From NCBI RefSeq assembly GCF_004614195.1, contig NZ_SPUM01000029.1, positions 17,072 to 81,071 of the forward strand: DNA of 64,000 nucleotides, in the 5' to 3' direction. Both the position numbers and the translations under genes were made by a program. Numbering within the stretch: position 1 is the first letter of the stretch; each line of letters opens with the position of its first letter. This stretch comes from Massilia horti. GTDB lineage: Bacteria > Pseudomonadota > Gammaproteobacteria > Burkholderiales > Burkholderiaceae_D. The notes beneath the pieces were generated by a model, which was not told the origin of the DNA, made no database searches, and saw only the letters and a list, made by a program, of their open reading frames with translations. Positions 1 to 10,183 of this stretch are shown here, piece after piece.

Positions 1-2
1 TC

Positions 3-1280
3 AACGTCATTGCGGTAGTCGCCGGCGGCGCGCTGATGTTTCTTTATCAGTTGCGATATAACTTTAATGCGGGTGCATTTTCCGCCGGCGATACCTTGGG
101 CTTTGTCTGGTTCATATTGGGATTTCTTATCACGCTTTTTATTGGCCTGGGTTTTGGAACACTGGCCGGCTTTCCACTAATGCGCTTGCTCCATAAAGTT
201 GCAGTGGCAGGCCTGGCCATCTTTAAAAGGATACGCAGGCAAGTTGGAGTAGGACAGGCCGATCGGTGGCTTGAGGACGGAGCACCGAACCGGCTTCAAT
301 GGGAAAAAAAGCAAAAAACGATGCTGGTGGCCGGAACCGTCACCCTGCTCTGGTTTGGGCTGTTCATCTTCAAGATGAACGCGCAATTTCGCATCTTTCT
401 GATTGCGATCCTCGCTGCGGGCATGTGGCTCAGCATATTTGTTTTTGGCGAGCTAATAAAAAATCACGATCGTAACGACGATCGCGGGCCGCCAGCGAAG
501 TCGGCCCATCCGCTGGGCGTTTGGTTCGGCGGCCTACCCAGCAAGACCCGCAATCGGATTGTGGCTACCGTCGTTGCGCTCGCCAGTCAGTTTGTATTCT
601 TTGGCTACTGGCAGGATGCGTCCGCTTTGGCTGCCGGTTTTCGAAAACAGGACGTGAGCGTCCGCCTGACGAGAGAGGACTTTGACAGTGCGCTGTACCA
701 GGCGACTGGAAAGGGGATCGTCGTCAATTCGTGCGAACAAATTATTCCAAATTTAACCGTTCTTCATCATGCAGACATCCTTTGGCAGAATCTCGGTAGT
801 AAATCGCTGCTGCGCTTCCCGACTGTGCCGCTAGGCGGGGAGGAGTCAGGCACGGTTCGCCTCGAATTGAATAATTCATCTCATAACGTTTTCGGCAGTA
901 GTTCGCGGATGCCATGCGCTGAATTTTTATCAGATCTCTTATTTAAGGAAGAAGGCAGCGAGCTGCGGACAAGCGCGCTGCCTCAGTTGGCGAGTCAATT
1001 GAGCTGGCTTCAGGAGTTACCTTCGGGCTGGTTCATCAAGGTAGTAGCACATTCGAACGCCGATGGCGGGGAGGGACGCAAACCTGTCGAGACGTTGCAA
1101 CAGGCGCAGGCATTAAAGAGCCATCTTGCCAAGACGTTCGGGCTTGCCCCTGATAGAGTGCTGGCCGTCGGCGCGGAAGCGAAATTCCCTAAACAGGATT
1201 GCACGAATAGCGGCAGTCAGCGTGACCTTTGTCTCAAGATCGGCAGACGTGTCGAGGTCTATTTCGTAAATCCAGACTGA
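3..1280 (+). CDS. Membrane protein with C-terminal OmpA-like domain (5' end outside window)
   Basis: The reading frame is open from the window edge, and the codons before the first ATG (position 36) encode a hydrophobic stretch, so the gene almost certainly begins upstream. The visible part has several membrane segments (roughly codons 10-60, 95-150 and 190-205 counted from position 36), then a soluble, presumably periplasmic, region. The last ~80 residues resemble an OmpA/MotB peptidoglycan-binding domain: a [10 protein letters not shown] strand, the helix [16 protein letters not shown] and a terminal GRRVEVYF. This suggests an inner-membrane protein reaching to the cell wall. GC content looks lower than in the core genes to the right, which fits acquired DNA. 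Its partners, if any, lie left of the window. No specific function can be assigned. Confidence 0.65.
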   Translation, partial: NVIAVVAGGALMFLYQLRYNFNAGAFSAGDTLGFVWFILGFLITLFIGLGFGTLAGFPLMRLLHKVAVAGLAIFKRIRRQVGVGQADRWLEDGAPNRLQWEKKQKTMLVAGTVTLLWFGLFIFKMNAQFRIFLIAILAAGMWLSIFVFGELIKNHDRNDDRGPPAKSAHPLGVWFGGLPSKTRNRIVATVVALASQFVFFGYWQDASALAAGFRKQDVSVRLTREDFDSALYQATGKGIVVNSCEQIIPNLTVLHHADILWQNLGSKSLLRFPTVPLGGEESGTVRLELNNSSHNVFGSSSRMPCAEFLSDLLFKEEGSELRTSALPQLASQLSWLQELPSGWFIKVVAHSNADGGEGRKPVETLQQAQALKSHLAKTFGLAPDRVLAVGAEAKFPKQDCTNSGSQRDLCLKIGRRVEVYFVNPD

Positions 1281-1317
1281 ATGCAGAAAGGCGGCAAAAC
1301 GATCAGGGCGCGGGGAG

Positions 1318-1614
1318 AGCGGCGAGCGCTTCTCCGCGATCTTTGCGGCCAACGACCTGACCGCCTACGGCGCGAGGCTGGCGCTATACCGGCGCGGCAT
1401 TCGGGTGCCGGACGATATCTCGATCGTCGGCTTCGATGACCTGCACAGTTCGATGTACACGACGCCTCCGCTCACGACCGTGCGCCAGCCGCTGTTCGAC
1501 GTGGGGCAGCGCCTGGGGCAGGTCATCGTGAAGATGATTCGGGAGGAACCGCTGGACATTGAGATACCGCAGCTGAGCCTGGTGGTGAGAGAATCGGTGA
1601 GGCGGATCGGCTAG
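1318..1614 (+). pseudogene. LacI-family regulator remnant (C-terminal part only)
   Basis: The frame encodes [14 protein letters not shown], then [17 protein letters not shown] and [16 protein letters not shown], which are hallmarks of the ligand-binding/dimerisation domain of LacI/GalR regulators. It ends in a normal stop at 1612-1614. The DNA-binding HTH and the first ~200 residues are missing: upstream the frame hits a stop at 1267-1269, inside the preceding gene. A GTG at 1405 could start only a 69-residue piece. This is therefore the 3' remnant of a sugar-type repressor whose front was removed by an insertion or deletion whose right edge lies between about 1281 and 1320. It is unlikely to be functional. 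Confidence 0.75.
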
Positions 1615-1711
1615 CGGGAAGCTTGTTTCCCGCTTGTGGCGACGCCGGCTCCATTGGCGGAGGCGGCGTGCCGGAGGGAAGGAGGGTGACTGCTCAGTCG
1701 GCTTGTTTGCC

Positions 1712-1804
1712 TTATGCCTTCGCTTGGCGCGGCAGGAACATGGCTGCGCGCAAAACCACGACGGCGATGGCGATACCGATGGAGATGTATTCGATGATTT
1801 CCAT
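1712..1804 (-). CDS. 30-residue single-pass membrane peptide
   Basis: The frame is a complete ATG-to-TAA gene of 30 codons. The product starts MEIIEYISIGIAIAVVVLRA and ends in a short basic tail (PRQAKA), so it is one transmembrane helix with a positively charged C-terminus. Its ATG lies two bases after the stop of the 82-residue gene upstream, and a GAGGGG ribosome-binding site sits inside the end of that gene, so the two are probably translationally coupled. No homolog is recognised. Similar tiny helices act as subunits of membrane complexes in other systems, but nothing here identifies a partner. Confidence 0.5.
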   Translation of the reverse strand: MEIIEYISIGIAIAVVVLRAAMFLPRQAKA

Positions 1805-1806
1805 GC

Positions 1807-2055
1807 TTATCCCCTCGATGCGATCTGACGCAGTTCGGCAGCCAGGCTCGGTGCGTACGCTTGGAAGCGCTCGGCCAGGGCCAGCACCTGTTCCGGGCGC
1901 TTGTTATTGCCGAGAACGGCAGGAGCACGCAAACCGCGCAGGCCGCCGTGGGCGGCGTACAGTTTGTGGCAGAAATCCAGCACCGTCTCCGACAGGGCTG
2001 CGAATTGGTGGCGCAGTCCCTTGTCCTGCGCCTGGGTGAACGTTACTGCAGACAT
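1807..2055 (-). CDS. Small soluble hypothetical protein (82 aa)
   Basis: The chosen start is the ATG at 2055 (MSAVTFTQAQDKGLRHQF) because TGGAGG stands 6-7 bases before it; an ATG four codons upstream has no such site. The product is predicted helical, with KLYAAHGGLRGLRAPAVLGN in the middle and an amphipathic AERFQAYAPSLAAELRQIAS end. No signal peptide or membrane segment is seen. It precedes the 30-residue membrane peptide by two bases and probably forms a two-gene unit with it. The family is not recognised. Confidence 0.5.
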   Translation of the reverse strand: MSAVTFTQAQDKGLRHQFAALSETVLDFCHKLYAAHGGLRGLRAPAVLGNNKRPEQVLALAERFQAYAPSLAAELRQIASRG

Positions 2056-2473
2056 AGTAGCCTCCAAGTAAAAATGCTGATTCGCGATATGTTGCGTTGC
2101 AGTATAAGTGCCTCGGAGCTATAAATGAACTTTCGGTTCATGATGCCGGCTATCAATGAAATGAATATTGGTGGCGATCTCAACGATTCCTTTGGCGAAT
2201 AACTTGGTCTGGCCGGCTGCGATGTCAGGCGCCTTCGTTCGGTCGATTGTTCCTTTGTTCACCTGTTATCCTAGCGATTGGCGAGCTCGGCAGTTTGCGT
2301 CGGCGGGGAATGTTTCCACACGTTAGGGCGGTCTCAACGATCCAGCGGGCGGGCGGAACTGATGGGCTTGTGTAATGTCCTGCTGGGTTCCTGGGCTGAT
2401 TTCGATCAGATCGTGCTATCACCCTATGGCGAAAGCGGATCGCGGCCCGCATTCTCTGATATCGGATTGAAAT
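2056..2473. promoter_or_regulatory. Intergenic region with an operator-like dyad at 2125-2141
   Basis: About 420 bases without a convincing gene separate the small minus-strand gene from the plus-strand oxidoreductase, so both promoters should lie here. A short dyad, ATGAAC-TTTCG-GTTCAT (2125-2141), has the size and spacing of a regulator operator, perhaps of the TetR or MarR class, but no regulator gene lies next to it. No intact coding sequence is supported in the rest. Confidence 0.3.
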
Positions 2474-3220
2474 ATGAAAAAAATTACGATCGTTACCGGT
2501 GGATCGCGTGGCATTGGCCGAGCTACCGCCTTGCAGTTGACCAAGTCGGGACATGATGTCTGTATTGGATTTCATAACCAAGAGCAGGCTGCCCACGAGG
2601 TAGTGGATGAGATCAATCAGCACGGGGGCAAGGCGATAGCCGTCCAGGTCGATATCGCTAATGAGGCGCAAGTGGTGCGACTGTTTAACCTCGTTGATGA
2701 AGCGCTTGGCATGGTGACGGGCTTGGTTAACAATGCTGCGATCCTCCTGCATCAAGCGCGCATCGAGCAGATGGATGCGAATCGGATCAATCACATATTA
2801 TCGACCAACGTCACCGGCAGTTTTCTCTGCGCGCGCGAGGCGGTGAAGCGTATGGCCTTTCGGCATGGCGGCCAAGGTGGCGCCATTGTTAACGTGTCTT
2901 CTGCGGCCTCCCGGCTTGGCTCCCCTCACGAATACATCGATTATGCGGCGTCGAAAGGCGCGCTTGACTCGTTGACGATCGGATTATCGCTGGAAGTGGC
3001 GGCGCAGGGCATCCGTGTGAACGCCGTACGGCCGGGCTTCATATACACCGGCATGCACGCTGATGGCGGTGAACCCGACCGGATCGAAAGGGTAAAGAAC
3101 ACGTTGCCGATGCAACGAGGAGGACAACCGGGAGAGGTTGCGCAAGCGATAGCCTGGTTACTTTCGGAGGAAGCGTCCTACGTGACGGGAGCTTTCATCG
3201 ATATCGCTGGCGGTAAATGA
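2474..3220 (+). CDS. SDR-family NAD(P)-dependent oxidoreductase (YgfF-like)
   Basis: This is a classical short-chain dehydrogenase/reductase of 248 residues. The cofactor-binding glycine motif TGGSRGIG is at residues 8-15, the NNA motif at 86-88, and the catalytic residues are N112, S143, Y157 and K161 (in YAASK). The TNVTGSFLCAREAVKRMA and ASRLGSPHEYIDYAASKGAL regions closely match Escherichia coli YgfF as remembered. Substrate is unknown; such enzymes reduce or oxidise small alcohols and ketones, some being glucose dehydrogenase-like. It stands alone between a regulator-like dyad and the acyltransferase gene. The start has only a weak ribosome-binding site. Confidence 0.85.
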   Translation: MKKITIVTGGSRGIGRATALQLTKSGHDVCIGFHNQEQAAHEVVDEINQHGGKAIAVQVDIANEAQVVRLFNLVDEALGMVTGLVNNAAILLHQARIEQMDANRINHILSTNVTGSFLCAREAVKRMAFRHGGQGGAIVNVSSAASRLGSPHEYIDYAASKGALDSLTIGLSLEVAAQGIRVNAVRPGFIYTGMHADGGEPDRIERVKNTLPMQRGGQPGEVAQAIAWLLSEEASYVTGAFIDIAGGK

Positions 3221-3406
3221 CCCTGCGTGACCGTGTCCGGCCGCGGTTCCAGAACCGGGTCGCAGCGAAACAATGCTGACGACAGCCGCCTTAAACCGAC
3301 CCAAAAATCAATATCAATATCAATAATGCACTCTTCAAATTAGAATGGCTAAGGCCGCAATCGGCCCGCTTCCGCCGTTCCCGCGACAACAAAAGAAAGA
3401 GCGCAA

Positions 3407-4597
3407 ATGGATCAATCAGGGCGATTACACTCATTCGATAACCTGCGAGCCATCATGATGTGGCTCGGCATAGTTCTTCATGTCGCGGTAAATCACATAA
3501 ACGGGCCATCGCCGCTGCCATTTCGCGATCCCCAGACTTCTGCCGCTGCTGATCTAATCCTGGTGTTCATCCATGCGTTCCGCATGCCTGTGTTTTTTAT
3601 CCTCGCCGGATATTTTGTGGCGCTATTGGCCACGCATCGTGGCTATAAAGGGATGCTAGCGCACCGGATGCGCAGGCTGGCCTTGCCCTTTGCCATATTT
3701 TGGCCGGTGCTGCTTGTTTGCATGTCAGTGCTGATGCTGGTTTTCCTTCACATTATGGCGTACGGCACAGCAGGCATCGACCCATCGCTGGTATCGAAGC
3801 AACCTAAACCGCCTTCGCCGCTCAACACCATGCACATGTGGTTTGTCTATTACCTGATCTGGTTCTGCGTCTTCACAGCAGTGCTCGGGCCGTCAGTGGA
3901 GCGCGTTCCAGCACGACTGCGCAATGCTGTCGCCACAGGTTTCCGTACGCTTGCCAGTAACTGGTGGGGCATGCCTGTCCTTGCCATCCCACTGGCGATC
4001 GTCGGCTCATTCTATCGAGCTGGAATCCTTTCGCCGAGCGGCTCGTTCATCCCGAATATGAACGAACTGGTGCATAACGGCCTGTTTTTCGTATTCGGCC
4101 TGTACCTGTATCGCCATCAGGATTTTTTGTTTCCGCTCTATACGAAAAAGTGTTGGCGGAACGTGATCGCGGGCTTCGTGGTGTTCGTGATCGTACTTGC
4201 TACCTTCAAGCCATACACCACCGACCCGCATCGCGTCCCTTATTTCGAAGCATTGATTGGGTTCTTGTATAACCTGATCAGTTGGCTGTGGAGTCTTGCC
4301 TTGATCGGATTGTTCCTGCGCTATCTGCCGGCGCAGAATCGGGTATTGCGATACGTGTCCGAAAGCTCTTATTGGGTCTTTCTGGTGCACATGCTTGGAA
4401 CGATCGGGTTTGGCGCCATTTTGTACAGTCAGCCGCTCGGAGCACTCACCAAAATGGCGCTGAACATACTGGCGACCACGGTGGCGTGCCTGCTCACTTA
4501 TCACCTGCTGGTTCGCCACACCTTGATCGGCGTTCTGTTGAATGGGCGGCGGGAGCCCAAGGCTACGCAAATGCCGGTGCCGGTCGCGAATACCTGA
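3407..4597 (+). CDS. Membrane acyltransferase, acyltransferase-3 / OpgC-like
   Basis: A polytopic membrane protein of 396 residues. The N-terminus (RLHSFDNLRAIMMWLGIVLH) carries the typical opening of acyltransferase family 3, with a following HAFRMPVFFILAGYF segment and a RMRRLALPF loop, all seen in integral-membrane O-acyltransferases such as the glucan succinyltransferase OpgC/MdoC. About ten hydrophobic segments follow, and the C-terminal half contains SESSYWVFLVHM. It probably transfers an acyl group to a surface glycan or glucan. A hairpin terminator follows at 4614-4647. It is not adjacent to glucan-synthesis genes, so the acceptor is unknown. Confidence 0.8.
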   Translation: MDQSGRLHSFDNLRAIMMWLGIVLHVAVNHINGPSPLPFRDPQTSAAADLILVFIHAFRMPVFFILAGYFVALLATHRGYKGMLAHRMRRLALPFAIFWPVLLVCMSVLMLVFLHIMAYGTAGIDPSLVSKQPKPPSPLNTMHMWFVYYLIWFCVFTAVLGPSVERVPARLRNAVATGFRTLASNWWGMPVLAIPLAIVGSFYRAGILSPSGSFIPNMNELVHNGLFFVFGLYLYRHQDFLFPLYTKKCWRNVIAGFVVFVIVLATFKPYTTDPHRVPYFEALIGFLYNLISWLWSLALIGLFLRYLPAQNRVLRYVSESSYWVFLVHMLGTIGFGAILYSQPLGALTKMALNILATTVACLLTYHLLVRHTLIGVLLNGRREPKATQMPVPVANT

Positions 4598-4613
4598 TTG
4601 ACGACCAAAAACG

Positions 4614-4647
4614 AAAAACCCAGATGCCTTGCGGTCATCTGGGTTTT
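4614..4647. terminator. Bidirectional hairpin terminator
   Basis: AAAACCCAGATG and CATCTGGGTTTT form a 12-base-pair stem around a short loop, with an A-run before and a T-run within the stem ends. It lies between the convergent acyltransferase gene and tRNA-Pro and can stop transcription from both sides. Confidence 0.8.
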
Positions 4648-4655
4648 GAATTCTG

Positions 4656-4732
4656 TGGTCGGGGTGAGAGGATTCGAACCTCCGGCCTCTACGTCCCGAA
4701 CGTAGCGCTCTACCGGGCTAAGCTACACCCCG
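4656..4732 (-). tRNA. tRNA-Pro (anticodon CGG)
   Basis: Read on the minus strand, CGGGGTG at the 5' end pairs with CACCCCG at the 3' end over seven bases. The anticodon arm is CTACG-TTCGGGA-CGTAG, giving anticodon CGG for the codon CCG, and the T arm contains GGTTCGAATCC. The terminal CCA is encoded. The 3' end faces the accessory-looking DNA to the left, and tRNA 3' ends are common integration sites. Confidence 0.95.
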
Positions 4733-4792
4733 ACTGTTTCTTTTGAGACTTCAAAACTACCGAAATCTCGGGAAGGCATGACTATACTGGCC

Positions 4793-5782
4793 CTAGTGGT
4801 TCCTGTCAACAGCGAAGCTGCACAAGTGGAGGAGGCTTTGCTTGTACGGGCTCTCCGGCAAATCGGCAATCGCATCGGCCGCGCGGGCGGCGGCGATCTC
4901 GGCTTCGCGGCGGGTGTAGTCCAGCGCGCCGCTCGACGAGACGGCCGCGAGCACCGCGTCAAAATGCTGTTCGTCACCCTGTTCGATGCAGCTGCGCACC
5001 AGTTCGCGCTGGGCAGGCGTGCCGTGTTCCATCAGGTAGATCAACGGTAGCGTCGGCTTGCCTTCGCGCAGGTCGTCGCCGACGTTCTTGCCGATTTCGG
5101 CGGCGTCGCCCGCGTAGTCCAGCACGTCGTCAATCAGCTGGAAGGCGGTACCGAGCGAGCGTCCGTATTCTCCTGCCGCGGCAATCTGGGCGTCGGTCGC
5201 ACCGGCCACCAGCGCGCCCAATTCGGCGGCCGCTTCGAACAGCTTGGCGGTCTTGGAGCGGATCACCTTCAGGTAGCTTTCGTGGGTCACGTCCGGGTCG
5301 TGCATGTTCAACAGCTGCAGCACTTCGCCTTCCGCGATCACGTTGGTCGCATCGGACAGGATCTGCATCACACGCATGTTTTCCAGGCTGACCATCATCT
5401 GAAACGAGCGCGAATACAGGAAGTCGCCCACCAGCACCGAGGCCGCGTTGCCGAACAGCGCGTTGGCGGTCTGGCGCCCGCGCCGCATCGACGATTCGTC
5501 GACCACATCGTCGTGCAGCAGCGTTGCGGTGTGGATGAACTCGACCACCGCCGCCAGTTCGTGGTGGGCGGTGCCGCGATAGCCGTGTGCATTGGCCAAC
5601 AGTAGCACCAGCACGGGGCGGATACGCTTGCCGCCGGCGCTGATGATGTACTCGGCGATCTGGTTCACCAGGCTGACTTCGGAATGCAGCCGCTGGCGGA
5701 TCACCCGGTTCACCGCCTCCATGTCGGTAGCGATCGAATGAGCGATGGGGTTCTGTTGGACGTGTGGATTAGCGGCTGACAA
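4793..5782 (-). CDS. ispB: Octaprenyl diphosphate synthase
   Basis: A trans-polyprenyl synthase of 329 residues. It elongates farnesyl diphosphate with isopentenyl diphosphate to make the side chain of ubiquinone. The first aspartate-rich motif is DDVVD (91-95), the second DDVLD (218-222), and the substrate-binding GGKRIRP lies at 50-56. The length and the small residues before the first motif match bacterial long-chain synthases. The gene is divergent from rplU-rpmA-obgE, the arrangement known from many proteobacteria. It is transcribed toward tRNA-Pro. Confidence 0.93.
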   Translation of the reverse strand: MSAANPHVQQNPIAHSIATDMEAVNRVIRQRLHSEVSLVNQIAEYIISAGGKRIRPVLVLLLANAHGYRGTAHHELAAVVEFIHTATLLHDDVVDESSMRRGRQTANALFGNAASVLVGDFLYSRSFQMMVSLENMRVMQILSDATNVIAEGEVLQLLNMHDPDVTHESYLKVIRSKTAKLFEAAAELGALVAGATDAQIAAAGEYGRSLGTAFQLIDDVLDYAGDAAEIGKNVGDDLREGKPTLPLIYLMEHGTPAQRELVRSCIEQGDEQHFDAVLAAVSSSGALDYTRREAEIAAARAADAIADLPESPYKQSLLHLCSFAVDRNH

Positions 5783-5946
5783 GGCTGACCTGCGATATAG
5801 ACGTTGAGTGCGTTAATGGCCGCGATTATACGACAAGCAAGCAAAAGGGGCGCCTCCCACCTTTCCCCGCCTTGCGGGCCGGTCAATCGGAGGTGCGTCA
5901 GCCTCGTTGCCCTGCTGCCACGCTGCCTCGGCCTTGTGCATGCGTT

Positions 5947-5976
5947 TTGACGCACTGCCGCGAATCCATGTATAAT
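5947..5976 (+). promoter_or_regulatory. Sigma-70 promoter of rplU-rpmA
   Basis: TTGACG (5947-5952) and TATAAT (5971-5976) are separated by 18 bases and lie about 80 bases before the rplU start. The -10 is a perfect consensus, which fits strong expression of ribosomal-protein genes. Confidence 0.75.
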
Positions 5977-6057
5977 CCCCTGTTCCCCGGCATCAGGCTA
6001 GCTCGACAGTAAGTCGCCGTGGGAATTTATTCCCAAACATTTAACGAGGTTTCAATC

Positions 6058-6369
6058 ATGTACGCGGTCATAAAAACCGGTGGCAAGCAATACAAAGTTG
6101 TCGCTGGCGAAAAACTCAAAGTAGAACAGATACCGGCAGACATTGGTTCCGAAATCACTATCGACCAGGTTCTCGCAGTCGGCGAGGGCGAGAGCATCAA
6201 GTTTGGTGCTCCGCTGGTGGAAGGTGCTTCGGTCAAAGTGACTGTTGTTTCGCAGGGTCGTCACGACAAGGTCCGTATCTTCAAGATGCGCCGTCGTAAG
6301 CACTACCAGAAGCGTCAGGGCCATCGCCAGAACTACACCGAAATCCAAGTGGTATCGATCAACGGCTAA
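6058..6369 (+). CDS. rplU: 50S ribosomal protein L21
   Basis: The product (103 residues, the usual length) begins [20 protein letters not shown], the family signature, and has the basic [20 protein letters not shown] stretch that binds 23S rRNA. The start at 6058 is preceded by ACGAGG; longer frames upstream lack a site. It is the first gene of the rplU-rpmA unit, 38 bases before rpmA, downstream of a near-consensus promoter. Confidence 0.97.
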   Translation: MYAVIKTGGKQYKVVAGEKLKVEQIPADIGSEITIDQVLAVGEGESIKFGAPLVEGASVKVTVVSQGRHDKVRIFKMRRRKHYQKRQGHRQNYTEIQVVSING

Positions 6370-6407
6370 TTGCCGCGGTCCCGAAAGTAAGTCAAAGGAG
6401 CATTTAA

Positions 6408-6680
6408 ATGGCACACAAAAAAGGCGGCGGCACTACACGCAACGGCCGTGACTCAGAAAGCAAACGCCTCGGCGTGAAAGTCTACGGCGGCCAGGCAATC
6501 AACGCAGGCGGCATCATCGTGCGCCAGCGCGGCACCCAGGTTCGTCCGGGCACCAACGTCGGTCTGGGCAAGGATCACACCCTGTTCGCGCTGATCGACG
6601 GCACCGTCAAGTTCGTCAAGCAAGGCGTCGGCTCGAAGCAGTACGTGACCGTCGTGGCGAACCAGGCAGTCGCAGCGTAA
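6408..6680 (+). CDS. rpmA: 50S ribosomal protein L27
   Basis: The 90-residue product starts [20 protein letters not shown], the flexible L27 N-terminus that reaches the peptidyl-transferase centre. There is no N-terminal cleavage extension of the Firmicutes type. An AAAGGAG ribosome-binding site precedes the ATG. A hairpin followed by a T-run comes after the gene and before obgE. Confidence 0.97.
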   Translation: MAHKKGGGTTRNGRDSESKRLGVKVYGGQAINAGGIIVRQRGTQVRPGTNVGLGKDHTLFALIDGTVKFVKQGVGSKQYVTVVANQAVAA

Positions 6681-6717
6681 AGCACGCACGCGCCGCGTGG
6701 GCGGCGCAGTTCTGTAA

Positions 6718-7896
<1,179 letters not shown>

Positions 7897-7900
7897 CAAG

Positions 7901-8308
7901 TTGGCAGGACCCATCAACCGCGCCGCGTTGCGCGCGCAGCTCCTCAAGCTGGTCGCCACCGTCAGCTCGCTGGCGGCGCTCGCGGCCATGCTCGACCCTG
8001 ACCGGGTCGCAGCCTCGATGGGTTTGTTTCTGGTCGGCGTAAACGGCTACAGCCAGTTTTACGCGATCTATGTCGGAGTCCGTCTCGCCACCGCGGGACT
8101 GGCTCTGCTCGCAGCAAGGCAGGGCGACCAGCCCATCCTCGGCGACCTCACAGCATTGTTCCTCCTGGCGCAGCCGGCCGGCCGCATGGTCGCGGCTTTC
8201 GCGATCGGACTGCCGAAGGGGATATTATTAGTCGTCTGCGGGATCGAACTGTTGGCGGGCTTTTCCCTGCTGGCGCTACGCCCGCGTGGAAAAGTCACCT
8301 CGCCATGA
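7901..8308 (+). CDS. Small four-helix membrane protein (DUF4345-like)
   Basis: The frame encodes a 135-residue product from a TTG at 7901, four bases after the obgE stop; no ATG is available at a sensible position. It has about four hydrophobic helices, and the second half reads [14 protein letters not shown] followed by [14 protein letters not shown], the pattern of DUF4345 membrane proteins. The function of that family is not known to me. The stop overlaps the proB start (ATGA), so it is translationally linked to proline synthesis. The assignment to DUF4345 is by pattern only. Confidence 0.6.
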   Translation: MAGPINRAALRAQLLKLVATVSSLAALAAMLDPDRVAASMGLFLVGVNGYSQFYAIYVGVRLATAGLALLAARQGDQPILGDLTALFLLAQPAGRMVAAFAIGLPKGILLVVCGIELLAGFSLLALRPRGKVTSP

Positions 8309-9423
8309 AATCAGCCATCCAGCAAGCCTCACGCATCATCGTCAAAGTCGGCTCGTCGCTCGTCACCAACGAAGGACGCGGCCTCGATCAAAACGCCATC
8401 GCGCGCTGGGCCGCGCAAATCGCCTCGCTGCGCGCGCTCGGCAAGGAAGTGGTGCTGGTGTCTTCCGGCGCCATCGCCGAAGGCATGCTGCGCCTGCACT
8501 TTGGCGAGCGCCCGACCGACATCCACGAGCTGCAGGCCTGCGCCGCGGTCGGCCAGATGGGGCTCGCCCAGATTTACGAAACCAGTTTTCGCGCGCACGG
8601 CATCGGCACCGCGCAGGTGCTGCTCACGCATGCGGACCTTGCGGACCGCGAACGCTACCTGAACGCACGTTCCACGCTCACGACCCTGCTGCGCCTGGGC
8701 GTGGTCCCGATCATCAACGAGAACGACACGGTGGTCACCGACGAAATCAAGTTCGGCGACAACGACACGCTGGGTGCGCTGGTCGCGAACCTGATCGAGG
8801 CCGACGCGCTGGTGATCCTGACCGACCAGCGCGGGCTGTTTTCCGCCGATCCGCGCAAGGATCCGTCGGCCACGCTGATCGGGGAAGCGCAGGCGGGCGA
8901 TGAAAGGCTCGAAGAGATGGCCGGCGGCGCCGGCAGCAGCATCGGCCGCGGCGGCATGCTGACCAAGGTGCTGGCGGCCAAGCGCGCGGCGCGTTCGGGC
9001 GCGCATACCGTCATTGCCTGGGGCCGCGAGGACAACGTGCTGGTGCGGCTGGCCAGCGGCGAAGCGATCGGCACCCAGCTGACCGCACCGACCGCGCGCC
9101 TGACCGCCCGCCGCCAGTGGATGGTCGATCACCTGCACACGGCTGGCGAGGTGGTGCTCGACGCGGGCGCGGTGCAGAAGCTGACGCAGGAGGGCAAGTC
9201 GCTGCTGCCGATCGGCGTGACGGCGGTGAATGGCCAGTTCCGCCGCGGGGAAGTGATCACCTGCGTCGACGAGCAGGGAAATCCGGTGGCGCGTGGGCTG
9301 ACCAATTACACGGGGAGCGAGGTGCGCCTGATCATGCGCCGTTCATCGTCCGAGATCGAGGGTATCCTCGGTTATGTCGAAGGGCCGGAGCTGATTCACC
9401 GCGATAACATGGTTCTGCTGTAA
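8305..9423 (+). CDS. proB: Glutamate 5-kinase
   Basis: This enzyme phosphorylates glutamate with ATP in the first step of proline synthesis. The N-terminal amino-acid kinase domain begins [18 protein letters not shown] and contains [10 protein letters not shown], the catalytic [20 protein letters not shown] and the GRGGMLTK loop. The C-terminal ~75 residues form the PUA domain ([17 protein letters not shown] and [11 protein letters not shown]). The 372-residue length is typical. It follows obgE as in many betaproteobacteria, with a four-base overlap with the small membrane gene. Confidence 0.96.
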   Translation: MKSAIQQASRIIVKVGSSLVTNEGRGLDQNAIARWAAQIASLRALGKEVVLVSSGAIAEGMLRLHFGERPTDIHELQACAAVGQMGLAQIYETSFRAHGIGTAQVLLTHADLADRERYLNARSTLTTLLRLGVVPIINENDTVVTDEIKFGDNDTLGALVANLIEADALVILTDQRGLFSADPRKDPSATLIGEAQAGDERLEEMAGGAGSSIGRGGMLTKVLAAKRAARSGAHTVIAWGREDNVLVRLASGEAIGTQLTAPTARLTARRQWMVDHLHTAGEVVLDAGAVQKLTQEGKSLLPIGVTAVNGQFRRGEVITCVDEQGNPVARGLTNYTGSEVRLIMRRSSSEIEGILGYVEGPELIHRDNMVLL

Positions 9424-9450
9424 GCTTCGGCTTTTTATCGGACCGACAAG

Positions 9451-9828
9451 ATGAACAATATTTCGCCTGTTGCTGTTGTCCAGGCTCAGCTCGATGCCTA
9501 TAACGCCAAGGACATCGATGCGCTGTTGGATACGTATGCGCCGGACGCCGAACAGTTCACGCTTCATGGCGAGCGCCTGGCAAAGGGGATTGACGAGATG
9601 CGCCCGCGCTTCCTTGCACGCTTTGAGGAGCCGGCGCTGCACGCCCGGTTGTTGTCGCGTATCGTGATGGGTAATGTGGTGACTGACTTCGAGCTCATCA
9701 CCCGTAATTTCCCAGAGGGTGAAGGCACGCTCGAAATGCTGTGCATCTACGAAGTCGTCAATGGGCGGATTCAGCGTGCCAGTTTCGCTTTGGGGGCCAA
9801 GACGTTGCTGAGGGGCCGGGCTGCCTGA
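9451..9828 (+). CDS. NTF2/SnoaL-like protein
   Basis: The 125-residue product opens with VVQAQLDAYNAKDIDALLDT followed by YAPDAEQF, the classical start of the SnoaL/NTF2-like cone fold, and continues with FPEGEGTLEMLCIYEVVNGRI, which matches the last strands. Members include isomerases, hydrolases and small-molecule binders, so no reaction can be given. It lies 27 bases after proB on the same strand and may be co-transcribed. Confidence 0.75.
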   Translation: MNNISPVAVVQAQLDAYNAKDIDALLDTYAPDAEQFTLHGERLAKGIDEMRPRFLARFEEPALHARLLSRIVMGNVVTDFELITRNFPEGEGTLEMLCIYEVVNGRIQRASFALGAKTLLRGRAA

Positions 9829-9940
9829 ACATTGGCAGCATGGGGCAGGCAAGGGGAAGTTTGCCCGCCCTTGATCCTGATCGACGTTCTTGGTCAGCTT
9901 ATGCTGTCAAATGGTAGCCTTGCCCTGGAAGGAGAAAACT

Positions 9941-10183
9941 TTGGCAGATGTTATGGAGGAGCGACTTTCCGCGCTTGAGCGTGACGTCGCGATAATCAAA
10001 GCCACCGGGGCGACGAAGGCCGATATCGCGGAACTGAAGGCCGAGATTGCCGAAGTGAAGGTTACGATCGCCGAAGTGAACGGTAGGATCGCCGAAGTGA
10101 AGAGCAGCATTATCATTTGGGTGGTCAGCGCATTTTTCCTCACCCAGCTGTGGCCTATGCTGCTGAGGAAACTCGGACTCTAG
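9941..10183 (+). CDS. Small coiled-coil membrane-anchored protein, copy 1
   Basis: The chosen TTG start at 9941 follows GGAAGGAG with good spacing and gives 80 residues. The product has an N-terminal LERDVAIIKATGATK block, four consecutive heptads (DIAELKA, EIAEVKV, TIAEVNG, RIAEVKS), then one transmembrane helix (IIIWVVSAFFLTQLWPM) and a short basic end. The predicted form is a coiled-coil oligomer anchored by its C-terminus. A shorter paralog lies at 10509. The function is unknown. The gene end overlaps the convergent small gene at 10155 by 29 bases. Confidence 0.6.
   Translation: MADVMEERLSALERDVAIIKATGATKADIAELKAEIAEVKVTIAEVNGRIAEVKSSIIIWVVSAFFLTQLWPMLLRKLGL
10022..10105 (+). repeat. 21-base tandem repeat, four units, coding for heptads
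   Basis: Four 21-base units starting at 10022, 10043, 10064 and 10085 share the core ATCGCCGAAGTGAA with a few substitutions. Each encodes one heptad of the coiled coil, so changes in unit number keep the frame. Confidence 0.75.
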
